Assembly (NCBI GenBank): GCA_018296165.2
Contig: JACKQL020000013.1
Span: 248,001 to 312,000 of the forward strand
Origin: Termitomyces sp. T153
Taxonomy: Eukaryota > Basidiomycota > Agaricomycetes > Agaricales > Lyophyllaceae
Direction of reading: 5' to 3'
DNA length: 64,000 nt
Of this stretch, positions 1 to 11,926 are shown piece by piece. A program made the translations under genes and the position numbers. The notes below the pieces were generated by a model, which was given only the letters and a program-made list of their open reading frames with translations, did no database searches and was not told where the DNA came from. Each line of letters starts with the position of its first letter. Position 1 is the first letter of the stretch.

Positions 1-223
1 GCAGGTCAATCGAACATTACAAAGATTGAGAGACGCAGGAAGACAGCAGAGAAGGCGTATGGAGGTGTCAAGTTTTGTCCAAAATGAAAAGTCACGAACG
101 CGTGACTAAATCATGTGCTCAGTGTGATCGGCAGTCACAGTAGATTTATTATCTTATCTCCAAACGACTGCCCATATCTTAGCAGCCAGACCTCATCGCA
201 TTTCGTGTTCAGTCTATTGCAAG

Positions 224-1596
224 ATGCCTTTGAGGATCGGATATGGTACGGAAGAAGAATCATCTGTTTCTACGGTATCATCAATCTTGGTTCTCAGTCA
301 GGGAACACTTTTCCTCGCCACTTCTTCAATTCGCAGCTGCCGATGGTGGTAAGACGTTCACGTTGGTGGAATGCCCGAGTATGTTGATTCTCAAATTTAT
401 ATGCTGAATCTATGACCTCAATATTCTGACAGGTGGTACTGGACAACTGATTTCCAGGTTAACAAATGATGAGATTGATGTCGCTATGTCAGTCGTCTGT
501 ATTTCAGTCAATCAAGACACCTACCTAGTCTTGACACTTTTCGACGTAGAGCTCTTACGGATCCTTTGATCTCCGGCATCGCTAATGGATCGAAAGCCTA
601 TAAGCTTGTCGGAAGTTTTGTCTCTACACCTCTTAATTGGTGCGTCTTGTCTTCTCAAGAGGATATCTCGTCTGAGTTGCGAACCAGGGCTGTGATTGCA
701 GGAAGAGATGCCAATTTCGCTGACGTTTCCAGCCTCAAGGGAACCACTATCGGAATTTCGCGACAAGGCAGGTCAGTGTAGATATCTAAATCTATGTTTG
801 TCTATGTAACTCATGAATATACAGTGGCTCGCAGACAATGGCATATGTAATGGCTCTCCAGCAAGGATGGCCTACTAATGATCTGAAATTTAAAAGTGAG
901 CTCCTGTATTTGATACTCTATTTGCGAAGCTAACGATTAGCCAAGTCAACAACGACATCCGTGGTTTAATCAACTCAGTAAATGATGGCTCGACGAGTGC
1001 ATTTATGTGGGAGTGGTTTACAACTAAACCTTTCGTTGATGCAGGCGAAGTTAAATTTGTCAGCTTCATAGCGGAGAACAGTCTTTCCCATGTTTTGCTC
1101 ATTCATCTCGAAACCTAGATCGGTTCAGTACCGACCCCTTGGCCCTCTTGGCTTATCGCTGCTCATCCATCACCTACGCGCGCTCCTGTTGACGAAGTCC
1201 GCCAATTCTTGAAGAAATTGACGACATATGTTCTCGCATTCGATTCTGCAGAAAGCCGCGAAAGCGCAAATGTGGAGTTTATCAAAAGGCATTTTGGATA
1301 TTCATCCGACGATATCGAGGTAACTTTCCAGAGCTACTTATTTGAGTTTCGCATGCGTAATGTGTTGCACCAGGCGTGGCTTAAGACTGTTGCATACCCG
1401 AAGAACTGTCTTCAGATCCCCCAGAAGGTTATCACAGATACCTTGAGGTCAGTGATCGTACCTTTATACATGCAATCTTTGACAAGAAGTTACAATCTTC
1501 TTTAGTGTCCTCGAGAAAGCTGGAGTAGTCAAAGCACCCGAAGGAGGTTTTGCAATTGAAACATTTGTGGACACGGAGATCGTCGAGCTGGCTTAG
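224..1596 (+). CDS. Ca3427-like periplasmic-binding-fold (type 2) protein
   Basis: The gene is read as nine exons (224-245, 298-378, 433-487, 550-771, 825-895, 946-1058, 1119-1319, 1374-1447, 1506-1596). The protein opens MPLRIGYVREHFSSPLLQFA and continues with an SGTGQLISRL stretch, TDPLISGIANGSKAY and a WEWFTTKPF motif, and ends EIVELA. This order matches the fungal family named after Candida Ca3427, a type 2 periplasmic-binding fold related to NMT1/THI5-like small-ligand binding proteins. The natural ligand of that family is not known to me. Length, about 300 residues, fits a complete single-domain protein. No signal peptide is seen, so a cytosolic location is likely. The exon 6 acceptor at 945 is an AAG; the nearer TAG at 940 breaks the frame and lies too close to the branch site. 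Confidence 0.8.
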
Positions 1597-1741
1597 AGCT
1601 TAGAGTATCACTTGTATGTTGAAATTTACTTTCAGGTATGAATAAGATACAACAGTCTTCATAAACTTCGCAGAATATTAGACCCGGATACGAAAAGATG
1701 ATGAAAACGTTGAAAGATGGGATGGCTGTTCACATGTACCC

Positions 1742-2801
1742 TCAAGCTACTTCCTCAATAGTTGCAGACGGGGGTGGCTGCACTGCGACTAGCTTGTCCT
1801 CAACTACTTCCTCGGTTTTATCCGACTTCTTCTCTCTGTTCAAAAAGCCTATGGACCCATATGTCAGATTTAGATCATTAAATCATTAATTGTAGCTGGC
1901 GACACACACCTTTAAGTTTCGCCTTACTGGCTTTGTCCCGTTCGTTGTCGATTACACGGAGCCGTGAAAGTTCGGCGTCATAGATAGCAGCATCTAAGCA
2001 TAATCGCGTGAAATGAAGTAACTCAGGAAAGACGGTCAAAGTTGACTGACCTGATGGATTCTTCCCCTTGATATCTTCCAGAATCTTCACCGCTTTCTCG
2101 ATATATCCCTGTTCTCCCAACGCTTTCGCTTTCCTAAATTGAACCTTATAATTGTTTTCATTCTTATCAAGAGCCTAAAGAGACCGATACTCGTAAGTCA
2201 AGGTGCCCATTGATACAATGAGCGTGATTAGCTCGCCTTCTGAGCAGTATCCAAAACACGTTGCCAGTTGCCGTTCTTCATGTGACAAGCGGACATATTA
2301 GCATAGATCTTTTCAATGATATCGTCCACCTGAAACGATCGATGATGTTATTGCGCCCTTGGGTAGATGCAGTAGGCGAATGTTGGTATACCTCAGTCTT
2401 CTCTTTGATTTCCTTGCCATCCTTGTCCTTCTGTGGCGTCGCTGATGGACCAACACCAATACTTTGAAGTGCATTTCTACAAATACACCTCAGAAACTGG
2501 GAAAACACAATGGGTAAATAACGTAACTCACTTGTCCAGTCCCAGAAGATACATCAATGCCTAGTACAATCTACAATGAAAGGGCTAAACGCAGGACTTG
2601 TGATCGAAAAACACACCTCATGATATGAAAGTAGAGCTTCACGAAAATTCAACGAGACAAACAACATCGAATGAAATACGATAGCTTACCAGCCTTCACG
2701 TCCCCATTCTTGAACGCTTGATCACCAGTCTCCTTCTTCTGTTTCGCGGTCTCGAGTTTGATCGCAATCGCAGATTGCATTTCTGGCGCCGTTTCAGACA
2801 T
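1742..2801 (-). CDS. Small tetratricopeptide-repeat (TPR) protein
   Basis: Read on the minus strand from ATG at 2801 (MSETAPEMQSAIAIK) through about six exons to a TGA at 1742-1744. It contains the TPR-like segments KKETGDQAFKNGDVKAG, IYANMSACHMKNGNWQRVL and FRKAKALGEQGYIEKAVKIL, followed by a charged linker and an acidic C-terminus ending ATIEEVA. About 230 residues. The last intron joins ..AKLKG to FLNREKK in frame. Proteins of this shape are usually chaperone or assembly adaptors, but nothing here names the partner. It is head to head with the small protein gene starting at 3005; the two start codons are 203 bp apart. Confidence 0.72.
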
Positions 2802-3004
2802 TTCAGCAAGGTATCGCGCAAAAACAGTAGATTTCGAAGAGTAGGAAGTTATGTGGCGTGAACAAAAGGCGGGGTTCAACCTGATATTATCATCGCGTAT
2901 TGAGGCTGTGCTATCTATGTGCGTGTGTTTGTCAAAAGCCTCTGCTCAAGTTGACAAGCTTCCGCTCCGAAAGCAAACGAGCGGAAAGTCCTGTGTCACA
3001 CTTA

Positions 3005-3332
3005 ATGTCGCTCCTAGCCAACATTCTCGGCTTCTCCGCCTTTGGGCTGGCAGCGCGGGTTGGCCAGCTCATGATCCAGAAAAGAAACATCCTCGACAGT
3101 GGGTTTTATTTACCGTCAGACTATAGTCGAACAAGTTTCTTGACAACCTACAGACCCGGGAGGTCATCTAATTGCCATGGGTGTTTTTGGATACGGAGGG
3201 TACTGGGCGTATCAATGGGATCAACGTGCAGCGGTGCTATTGGCAGAAAAGCGTCAACAAATTATAGAGCGCCGGCAGAAAACACTCGAAGATTTAAAAG
3301 CAAAGATAGCAGAGTCGGCAGCGTCAAAGTAG
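3005..3332 (+). CDS. Small membrane protein with C-terminal coiled coil
   Basis: Two exons (3005-3098 and 3154-3332) encode 90 residues beginning MSLLANILGFSAFGLAARVG and ending AKIAESAASK. There are two short hydrophobic stretches, residues 3-20 and about 40-52 (LIAMGVFGYGGYWAYQW), then a charged helix rich in Glu, Lys, Arg and Gln (about 56-86) likely to form a coiled coil. This is the shape of a small inner mitochondrial membrane subunit, but I do not recognise the family and give no function. Splicing is supported because the intron removes a frameshift and yields a clean stop. Confidence 0.62.
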
Positions 3333-5362
3333 TTGATATGCTCGGTGAGCACAACGTCGAACCCCTAGTGCGTGTGCCTCTCGATATCCAAGAATTTCTG
3401 GCTGAACATATGATCAAGGAAGCCATATCGTGTTGTTCCACTGATTCAAAACATGGAAACCGCTACATCATATATCTCATGCCACAGCATGATTTTTCAA
3501 GTTCCTTAGAACATCAAACTTGCTTCTCATAAGCAGCTGGAGCTAGCTTCTCGATACGTTGTACGCCGTCTGCTACGTGTAAATGAAAGTACGACCTAAG
3601 GGTATTTCATGCGTGTGTATTCTGCGGCCTTGTGCTTTACTGCCGCTTTTCCTCCTGGATGATTATTTAGGCCGAAGAAATCTTATTCAAATCCGCAAAC
3701 TATATACACATGACAGGCGACACCGGTGAGATCCCAATTTCTGCTGCACAACTTCCACCACAGCAGAAGAACATGGACCCACATAGCTGTTGTCACCGAA
3801 CGCTTCTAGACGCTTCTATGAGAACTATAAGTACAAAAGATATCATGGCAAGGAGTCGAGCCGCATCAACTTCGACTTCTATGGAACTAAAAAGGCTTTG
3901 CCATAAAAGAGATGAAATTCGCAGTCAATGTACAAATAGACAGATGCGCGGCAGATATCAATGTCAACGATGATAACTAACTATAAAGGCTATGACTCGT
4001 ATAAACTAACCAATAAGACAAATCAAACATCAGGAGAAAAGAAGCGAGAAACAATATGTACATGCGAACGAGATTACAAGTAAGGAAAGGTGAAAGAGAA
4101 AGACACCGGTATCGGCGGGGGCCACAGGCGAGAACACGAATCAAATAACATAAATAGTACAGCGCAAAAGTTCAAAGAGAAGACGGATGTTGTTGGAGTG
4201 TGTGAATGTGAATATCTAAAAAACGACCAGCCGAGATCATCAGAGGGGGAGAAAAGGAAGTGGGATGGATGGGTGTGGTTAGATGCAAGAAATGCAATGT
4301 ATATATTCCGAGTCATGATGTGAGAGTAGTTCGAAAATGAGTGTCTGAGGTGGTAGTGGTACATGCTCGTCCTGACGAACAACATTCCGTTGAAATGGAT
4401 GTGATGTATGCATACGAGTGAACCGTGTATGGAATTTGATTGATGTGATGTGATGAGTTGTGGGAGGTAAGTAAATGAGTGTGAGTACGTTCCTGGCCTT
4501 AAGGCAAAGAACAGGTAAGTGGGAAAATGAGGTGGATGGTCCGCCGTGGAGTAATACCGATTGGACGGGATGTGGATCAAGAAATGAAGGGGTGGGGGAT
4601 AATGTGGATGAGTGATGATCAGATAAAGCACAGAGAATTCGAAGGAAAACAGAAATATCGTCAATGAACGTAAGGGACCTATGAGAGGTCAGATAAAGAG
4701 TGTGTAGCTAGCTGTGTGGTGGCGAGTATATATTACACAGAAAAGAGAAAGAGAATATTGTTGACCTGCAGAGGCAAAAAAAAACGAGAGTGGCAAAACG
4801 CGAGACAGATTGAGCGCAAGAGATGCAAAAAATCGAAAACGGGAAAGACTAGGGCCGGCGGCGTATCAAAGAACTTGATGACAACACAGGGACCCAGAGC
4901 GGTGAGTAAGTATGTAAATGTGAAATTGAGTGCCACAGGGGCCATAGGGGAGATGGGGGCGGTAACTGGCAGTAACCATTTTCGGGGCGCGTAACCACGT
5001 GGAACGATCCAGGGGAGTTTTTTTTTTCGCGATTGCCCGATGTGTTACCAAGTAGTAGGCGCGGCCTAGGCGATGAGCCGAGACAGGAATGACGAAATTG
5101 GGGTAGGGTAGCGTGTGCGTGTGCTTGTTGTGATGGAGAAATGACCGTGTCGATGACGGATGACCAAGTTGGTTGTGATGTTACAAGGTTGAAGAGAGGG
5201 GGAAAAAAGAAGTACAGACAACGAAAATGAAGCGAGAATATATCCTTCAATGGATCCAGCTCGTCGAAACCGACGAGAGAAGAAATTGTTCCAGGGATTA
5301 AGGATGGAATAACGAGTTAGTTCTTCAGCAAGAATGACGACGCCAGAACGACAAGGCTTCAT
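3333..5362. other. Gene-free stretch between two genes
   Basis: No multi-exon gene with recognisable protein similarity is visible. About 4080-4660 is strongly skewed to G, A and T on the plus strand (gtgag/gatg-rich runs), which leaves a long but compositionally biased open frame on the minus strand. The part nearest 5362 is probably the 3' untranslated region of the gene at 5363-7180. Confidence 0.4.
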
Positions 5363-7180
5363 TCACCGCAACTGGAACGCGCTGCCCAGCTGCCCAAGCT
5401 CCCTCTGCCTCTGACGTTCCCTCTGCATACCATTTACGTCCTCATCGTCTCCTTCAGCATCAGCATCTTCACCAGGAGCAGGAAGACTCCCAAATGATAT
5501 CCGCCTTCCGAGCGTAACCCTCTGAACCCTCCTGAGTGTCTTTGGCCTCTGCGACGACGGCGACGTCTCCAGCACTGGACTCGATATCCGCATTTCAGAA
5601 GACAACCCCCCGGCGGGAACGGGGGAAGCACGCAAGCGAGGGGCTGGATGGGGGGATTCTAAGACCAACGGAGGAAGCTCAGCACCAAACATGCTTGGGT
5701 TCCGTTTGAGAGTCATAGGGGTTGCGCGAAGCTTCCGGCTTGTCTCTTTGGTGGTAGCAGCGGCGGATTGACCGCTTTTGTTCTCAGTGTTCCCCAATGA
5801 AGCTACGGTGTCCCTGGGAATGCCGCGAGTCTTCTTTGTCGTCGGAGTATGAGATTTCGACGAAGCGGTCGAGGCAGATTTGCATGGAAGGCAAGAAGGA
5901 GCTGTCACGGGCACTTTAGCCCGAGTCTTTTTAGGAGGGACAGGCGGGGGGGTGTTGAGAGGAGTGCCGAGGTTGACAGATACAGCAGGAGCGAGTCTAC
6001 TTGCATCCTTTACTCGTATCTTCTTTGCACCCTTGGCACGGATCTTTTCTTCCTCGTCGGATGATATATAGGCCGAAGCATCCTTGTTGTCTTTAGCGTG
6101 AGCAGATCCAAGAACATGGCGGTCACGCCTGGATTCTTGAGCCAAAGCACCGAAAGAAGGGGCACGTTTCGCACCAGCAAGGGGAGACGATTCCAAATTT
6201 TCCTTCTTGTGGGTGGAAGGTGCAAGTCTGATATCCTTGGCAGGGTTATAGAGCGACTCTGATCTGCGGACTCTCTGGACTCGAGGGTCAGTGCAACTGT
6301 GGATGGAGATGGATGATGCAGATGTAGATGAAAGGTTGGAAGAGGTGCGGCGAAGGATCCGGGTTGCAGAAAAGGAAGACAAAGTATTGAGGGTAGATGA
6401 GCTGGGAGTCGAGGTTCCAGTGCGAGAGGAACAGCTGGTGAAGCACGCAGGAGACGCAAGGCGGGAGCGGGGAACGGGGACAGCGTACGGATGGAGGTTG
6501 GATTTTGCGATCAGCCGCTCGGATTGTTGCAAGCGGTCGGTTACGCTGGGAAATGGTCAGAAACGAGAGCCAAAAAGATGGAAAAGACGTACAGCTCGAT
6601 TCCTTCATCAGCTCTAAGGACTGCGTTGTTCATAAATTCCATGCTTGATTGCTTGTACAATGGTCGTCTTTTGCGGGAAATCTTGCTGGTACCATCGAGG
6701 TAACGAGAGTCAGAAGCCTCGTCCATATCAACGTCTGAATAGCCGCCGGTGCGATATGAGTTTTCCTCCTTTGCACGGGCACGCGAGAGCTCGATCAGTT
6801 TGACGCGTGTTGCGCGCAGGGAATGGGGCCAATCGAGGGGCCCTTTTGCCTTGGAGACGCCACGGGCGATTTTGTCGAGTAGGTTGGACGGTGGGATGGG
6901 GCCATTGAATGGAGTGACGAGCTGGGGCGGGAGCGCGTCGAGCGTCTAGACGCGACGCGTGAAAAAGAATTTTATTCAAAAAAAGAGTACATACCCGTGC
7001 TAAAAGACGAATCTGGTCGGGCTTCCAGTCAAACTGGAGTTGGTCGGGAATGGAAGAATTGGAACTGGCAGTGCTGTTCCTGTTGTCGGGGACGAAGAGG
7101 TCGTGGTGGTGGCGGTCGGGGGTGCGGGGGGTGGAGGGGGAGTCGGGGCGGCGGGGGGCGGGATGGACGACGGCGTGCAT
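5363..7180 (-). CDS. Conserved fungal protein of unknown function, Ser/Pro-rich
   Basis: Three exons: ATG at 7180 (MHAVVHPAPRRPDSP), introns about 6946-6994 and 6548-6594, and a long last exon to TGA at 5363-5365. The first half has an ordered part (FDWKPDQIRLLARTLDALPP, LDWPHSLRATRVKLIELSRA, SSMEFMNNAVLRADEGIELV). The second half is low-complexity Ser/Thr/Pro/Arg and ends with VTLGRRISFGSLPAPGEDAD and an acidic to Gln/Arg-rich tail. The frame stays open upstream of 7180 but contains no ATG, so 7180 is the start. The conserved N-terminus plus long disordered tail suggests a nuclear or scaffold protein. The family is not recognised. Confidence 0.62.
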
Positions 7181-10100
7181 GGAAATGAAAGGAAGGGCGC
7201 GAGGGAAGTAAGTGCCGGCCAATCTGTTATTTGTGGCGACTTTCCAACTCCGATCGCCGTGCCTGCAACGTGCCCTGCATCATGCCCATCACTCCCAGGG
7301 CCACTCCTATCTCGTCCTTCTGACCACCAGGTCATTGTCGCGCGCCACACCATGACAGCTTCACTCCCTTAGAAACATGCTTAAACTCCAAAATAACGTT
7401 CACTTCAACGCCAATCTCAAGATCCTCGCTTTTAATCCGTCCGTGGTATCGCCATCAAGGTCGCGCCTAGACCTGTCTAGACCACCATATGTCTGCGAAA
7501 CAACAACAGCTTCAGGGCAGTGAGCGCGCAAGCAACGACTGCGAGGGCAGTGAGCTCGTTATCTAACCCTCTCAGAAGCAAAAGCAACAATCACGATAAC
7601 AGTTAACTCATGCTTGTATGAAGAGCTAAACTTGCCACGCCAGATCTCACAGGGAGATGCGGCCCAAACGTGCCGCCTTCAGCTAGGGGAATCATGACGT
7701 ATCAATCTGTTCCGGCTTTCATTACCCGGAAGGAGGTTGGCACGTCCGACGCGTAGCCCGCGACTCTCGACGCATTGCAGGCCGACGAGCCGTAGGAACT
7801 CCAGGCACACTCGTACTCGATGTTTCGACTAAGAATAACGGCGGTAACGACACCAAACTCCGAGTGCCCCACTTACCTACATATTTGCTGTGTCACACAA
7901 GTATCTCATACATCAGAAACACCAAAAAAGCAAGAGACAAAACCATGATGATCCTTGTACATACGTACGTACCCCACGAATCTCGGATGAACCAAAAGAG
8001 CTCCGTGCAGAACATCGAGTCCAACTAAGGGCATCCTTGTCCATGCGAAGCACAAGGACCAGAGCAAAGCGGTGACTGGCCTACCATGTTCAACGAGAAC
8101 CGTGACATTCCCAGAGGACGACCTGAGGATTACACAGGTATGCAGCGAGACAGGCGGAGAACACTGCTAATCAAGCCGTTCCGTACATTGAGATCATAGA
8201 ACGTCCGCGCCGAGCGCGCGTCCTCCCTTACATACGCTCGTGCTCCGATGGCTCGAATAGAAGCTCATCCAAATCTAAGTATACTTAGACCATCAGAATC
8301 ACGAAAATCATAGAGGGATCTACTGATAGACTCAGAGCTCTCTTTCAATAAAGGTAATTCGCCAAGTCATCATGATGTTGTCGTTAGGTGTCTAAGTTAG
8401 ATCAGCTACTTGAGATATCACGCTCTGCCCTGACCATTGTTCGCTTCACGAAGAGCTGTCTCGGTCCGCGTACGCGCGCCCACAAAGGGTACTTGGAATC
8501 GGATGCTAGACCCGGTAAAATAATATCAAAACAATTGCGATGAATGATCATACTTTTGTAGTACTGCAAATACCGTTTAGGATAATGAATCCGTCAGAAA
8601 TCAGTATCCAAATAATCAGAAAGCAGTAAGGATGCCATATATGTATACCGGTTCGACTTTGCTGGGACACACAACGCGCGATCAGGGTCGTATCAAGTCA
8701 TCTGTCAACACTCAAGCGCTCACACACCTATGAAAACCTCCTCATCGAGTCGAGACTCGAGAGCAAGGGTATTCAAAAAGAGTAAACATCACCAAAAATC
8801 GTTCCTTTCGCATTGCACACCATCCAATCCGTTCCACGAGGAGCGGAACCACCATGTGCACACATGCACCCACATTCGCGCTGCAAGCCATCCGCATCCG
8901 TTTCACGAGGAGCCCGCCATGTGCATGGTGTCCATATATGTAGGCTACCTTGAGTCGTGACGAGATGCTGGGTCCGGAAAGACTCAGTGCCCATCAGGAT
9001 AATTACGATGAATTCCAGGATATCACAAAGTTGGGTCTACCCAAAATTGGGATTCAATGTTCAGGGCTATAGAAAGCAGAGTTGATACTTATACCTATTG
9101 GCTCGGGTACATCGCTTCAGGTGCGATATTAGGGTCGTATCAAGTTGTCTGTCATCGCTAGTCATGCTTGTGAATATATCCACTCATCAAGCCAAGGGCA
9201 ATTTCATATTACATACCTTCGATGGTGCCCAAATCCGAATGGGTTAGCTGTGACACGTATGTACTCAACGGTGCCGAGGATATACACAACCAGAGCAGTC
9301 TGCCAGTGCGATAGTACACAGTGATAGCGAAGAGAAGCAGCCCGCGCGCATGCGTGGTAGAGCATTACTTAGAGAACCGACTATGTATTTTCGTAAAGGT
9401 AGCGAGGTCTGGTGAGCACAACTAGTCATTAGGAATACATACAGGAGGTTGGACGAAGAGGAGCTCGTTGTACAACACGAACCTCGGAAGCGCGACGCTT
9501 CTCGTATTGAGAGCTCTAGTGTCCGAGGTACCATGCTTGGATCGTGTTTGGGGCCTCGGAGAATGCGGTCCCGCCCACGGAGGCTAGTAGTGACTGAGGA
9601 AAAATGAGACGGACACTGACTGGTGCACGGCTGCTCACGCCGGTCACGGGTACGGTGAAGCGCGACTCAATCAGATGGCTGACATACGCGTAACGCTGTT
9701 CTTTGTCTAGTTGACGCATATGTACTCCTTTCGACTGTTGTTCTTGTCGACTGGCCGTTTCGCGGCGGTCCATTCGAATGTCGGGATTGGATGAAAAATC
9801 GTTACATTGACTGCAAGGTGACTAATGACCGCGCGCCAGACCTGTGTTATTTATGATGAAAATTCCCCTCGAAGTACTTGCTGACATCCATCGAAACGTA
9901 TGGACACTTGATAAGTACGTGATCGATATCTTCTCTTTGGGCCATGTAATGGCTAGCTTGTTGGCTCGTCACTGAGGTCCACGTAAAGTCTCATTCGCCA
10001 ACCTTCGTCTGACAAATTGTTCACGACTATACTGATGCACGACCTTTCTGTAACGAGGCGCCGTATTATGATTGAAAAAAGATTCTGCGGAGCGAGACGC

Positions 10101-10647
10101 ACCTTGATACATACCCAGAATTCAACTGGAGCTGGCATCTGATTCGATGAACATTAGACTCATCACTGGTGGCGACGTTTGTTTTCTCAAATCCGGGAGG
10201 CTTGGCCGCGGTCTATCTTTTCACGGTTTCATTGACATATGCATTGTTTTCCGTCTAATAGGAGATGGTGAGTCGTCTTGTCTTTTCCATCATGTTCGAT
10301 TGAACTCTTACACGCGAGGCTTTTGTTCACTTTGCACCGTCTTCTATGATGTATCGACCCATAGGAGACTTTAGTATTTATCACATGGCCTCGCTTTGTC
10401 GAGCATTTGGGGTACAGTTCGGGAATTGCTGACTAGCAAAGGGGCTTTTTGCGTCAGTCATTACTCATGCCTGGTTCAATGAGTCTTGTCTCGTCGCAGA
10501 TCTGACCGCCACGACTGATTCTCAATCTGATTCCTCTAATCATATGCGACTAAACTACTGGGACACTGATTTTCATCTCGTTCAAACAACCCTCTTTTTG
10601 TCTCCGAAGACGATCGCAGACACCTCTCCTCTTTTTTCATTCCAGCG
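7181..10647. other. Gene-poor stretch, about 3.4 kb
   Basis: No convincing gene on either strand; open frames are short and compositionally random. It holds a short tandem duplication near 8820-8928. A dispersed sequence, gggtcgtatcaagt, recurs near 8685 and 9131. The 3' 300 bases are the likely promoter of the Gly/Asn-rich gene. The stretch 7181-7380 is the probable 5' region of the minus-strand gene. A decayed mobile element is possible but no terminal repeats or transposase motifs were seen. Confidence 0.4.
8820..8928. repeat. Imperfect tandem duplication, period about 68 bp
   Basis: Two units start at 8820 and 8888. Each carries ccatcc..atccgtt(c/t)cacgaggagc followed by ccatgtgca. Differences between units show the duplication is not recent. 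Confidence 0.5.
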
Positions 10648-10654
10648 TATAAAG
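10648..10654 (+). promoter_or_regulatory. TATA box of the Gly/Asn-rich gene
   Basis: The sequence tataaag lies 75-81 bp before the ATG at 10729, after a CT-rich tract (ctcctcttttttcattcc). This is the usual layout of a strong fungal core promoter and suggests high or regulated expression of the secreted repeat protein. Confidence 0.5.
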
Positions 10655-10728
10655 GGACCCTCCAAATCGTCGGGAATCCTCATCTGGCTATCCAGTTCCA
10701 GCCTTCTACTCACACTCTAACCATATTC

Positions 10729-11926
10729 ATGAAGCTCAGTATCTTCACTCTTACCGCCGTCCTCGGCTCGGCTGTGCTCACGGCCCCCGTCATGGGTGCA
10801 CCAGTCGACTCTGAGATCGAAGTCGTATGACTCCTTGCTTCTCTCATCACAATTATGGATTTGACCCCTTCTTTTCCAGAGAGACACCGCTGATGCCGCC
10901 GGCAGATACTGGCATTGGAGGCCTCATCGCCCCTGGAGGAGGCCTCACTGGGACTGGTCACCCCACCACTATGGTGGCAATGCAGGCAATGGCGGCAACG
11001 GCGGCAACGGTGGCAATGGCGGTAATGTCCGTGGACCCGGTCGTGGCAACGCCGGCAACGGTGGCAATGGAGGCAACGGCGGTAACGGCGGCAACGTCAA
11101 CAACCGCCCCTACTGGCGCCGCGAGGAGGAAGTCGATGCTGAAGAGGTCGAGGCTGAGAAAAATTTCTGGCGTCGTCAACGCAATTCAGGCAACGCCGGT
11201 AATGGAGGAGGAGGAGGTAGTGGCGGTAACGGTGGCAACGTTAACAATGGTGGCGGGCGGAATGGCGGTGGACGCAACACTGGCAACGCGGGCAACGGTG
11301 GTGGAGGAGGCAGCGGTGGAAACGGTGGAAACATTAACAATGGCGGCGGACGCAACACTGGTAACGCTGGTAACGGCGGCGGCGGAGGCAACGGCGGAAA
11401 CGGCGGCAATGTCAACAATGGTGGGCGCAACGGCGGTGGACGTAATACTGGCAATGCTGGCAATGGTGGTGGGGGAGGCGAAGGCGGCAACGGTGGCAAC
11501 ATCAACAATGGCGGGCGTAATGGCGGTGGACGCAATACTGGCAATGCTGGCAACGGTGGTGGTGGAGGCAACGGCGGCAATGGCGGCAACATCAACAATG
11601 GTGGCGGGCGGAATGGCGGTGGACGCAACACTGGCAACGCTGGCAATGGCGGTGGAGGAGGAAACGGCGGTAACGGCGGTAACATCAACAATGGTGGTGG
11701 GCGGAATGGCGGTGGACGCAACACTGGCAACGCTGGCAATGGCGGTGGTGGTGGTGAGGGCGGTAACGGCGGCAACATCAACAATGGTGGCGGGCGGAAT
11801 GGCGGCGGACGCAACACTGGCAACGCTGGCAATGGCGGTGGTGGTGGTGAGGGCGGTAACGGCGGCAACATCAACAATGGCGGCTTTGACAATGGCCCCG
11901 ACGGCCCCGACATGGATAACTTCTAA
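10729..11926 (+). CDS. Secreted Gly/Asn-rich tandem-repeat protein
   Basis: Exon 1 (10729-10824) encodes a 32-residue start with a signal peptide, MKLSIFTLTAVLGSAVLTAP, cleaved near residues 20-24. After an intron (10825-10879), exon 2 (10880-11926) has no ATG near its start, so it is missed when reading only ATG-initiated frames. It encodes about 348 residues: a Trp/His/Arg-rich segment (RYWHWRPHRPWRRPHWDW), two GGN-rich blocks, an acidic piece flanked by dibasic sites (YWRREEEVDAEEVEAEK then FWRRQ), and about eight repeats built on RNTGNAGNGGGGG and GGNGGNINNGG, ending in an Asp-rich tail (NGPDGPDMDNF). It is likely exported and possibly cut by a Kex2-type protease at the RR sites. It could be a cell-wall or matrix protein. 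No known domain is recognised. Confidence 0.75.
11180..11902 (+). repeat. Coding tandem repeat, eight units of 78-93 bp
   Basis: The landmark codons for Arg-Asn-(Thr/Ser)-Gly-Asn-Ala-Gly start at 11180, 11273, 11351, 11441, 11531, 11624, 11717 and 11810, giving periods of 93, 78, 90, 90, 93, 93 and 93 bases. All periods are multiples of three, so units can be gained or lost without shifting the frame. The last units are nearly identical in DNA, which suggests recent slippage or unequal exchange. The GGN/AAY codon pattern also keeps other frames open. Confidence 0.85.

Noticed and set aside
4074..4664. Minus-strand open frame of 196 codons rich in His, Ser, Tyr and Phe
   Set aside because: Explained by strand composition bias (G/A/T-rich plus strand); no domain or intron pattern.
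7181..7222. Upstream extension of the 5363-7180 gene to 7222
   Set aside because: The frame is open but has no ATG there; the first ATG is at 7180.
11176..11913. Minus-strand Pro/Leu-rich open frame of about 245 codons
   Set aside because: Antisense shadow of the same repeat; no start context, introns or known family.
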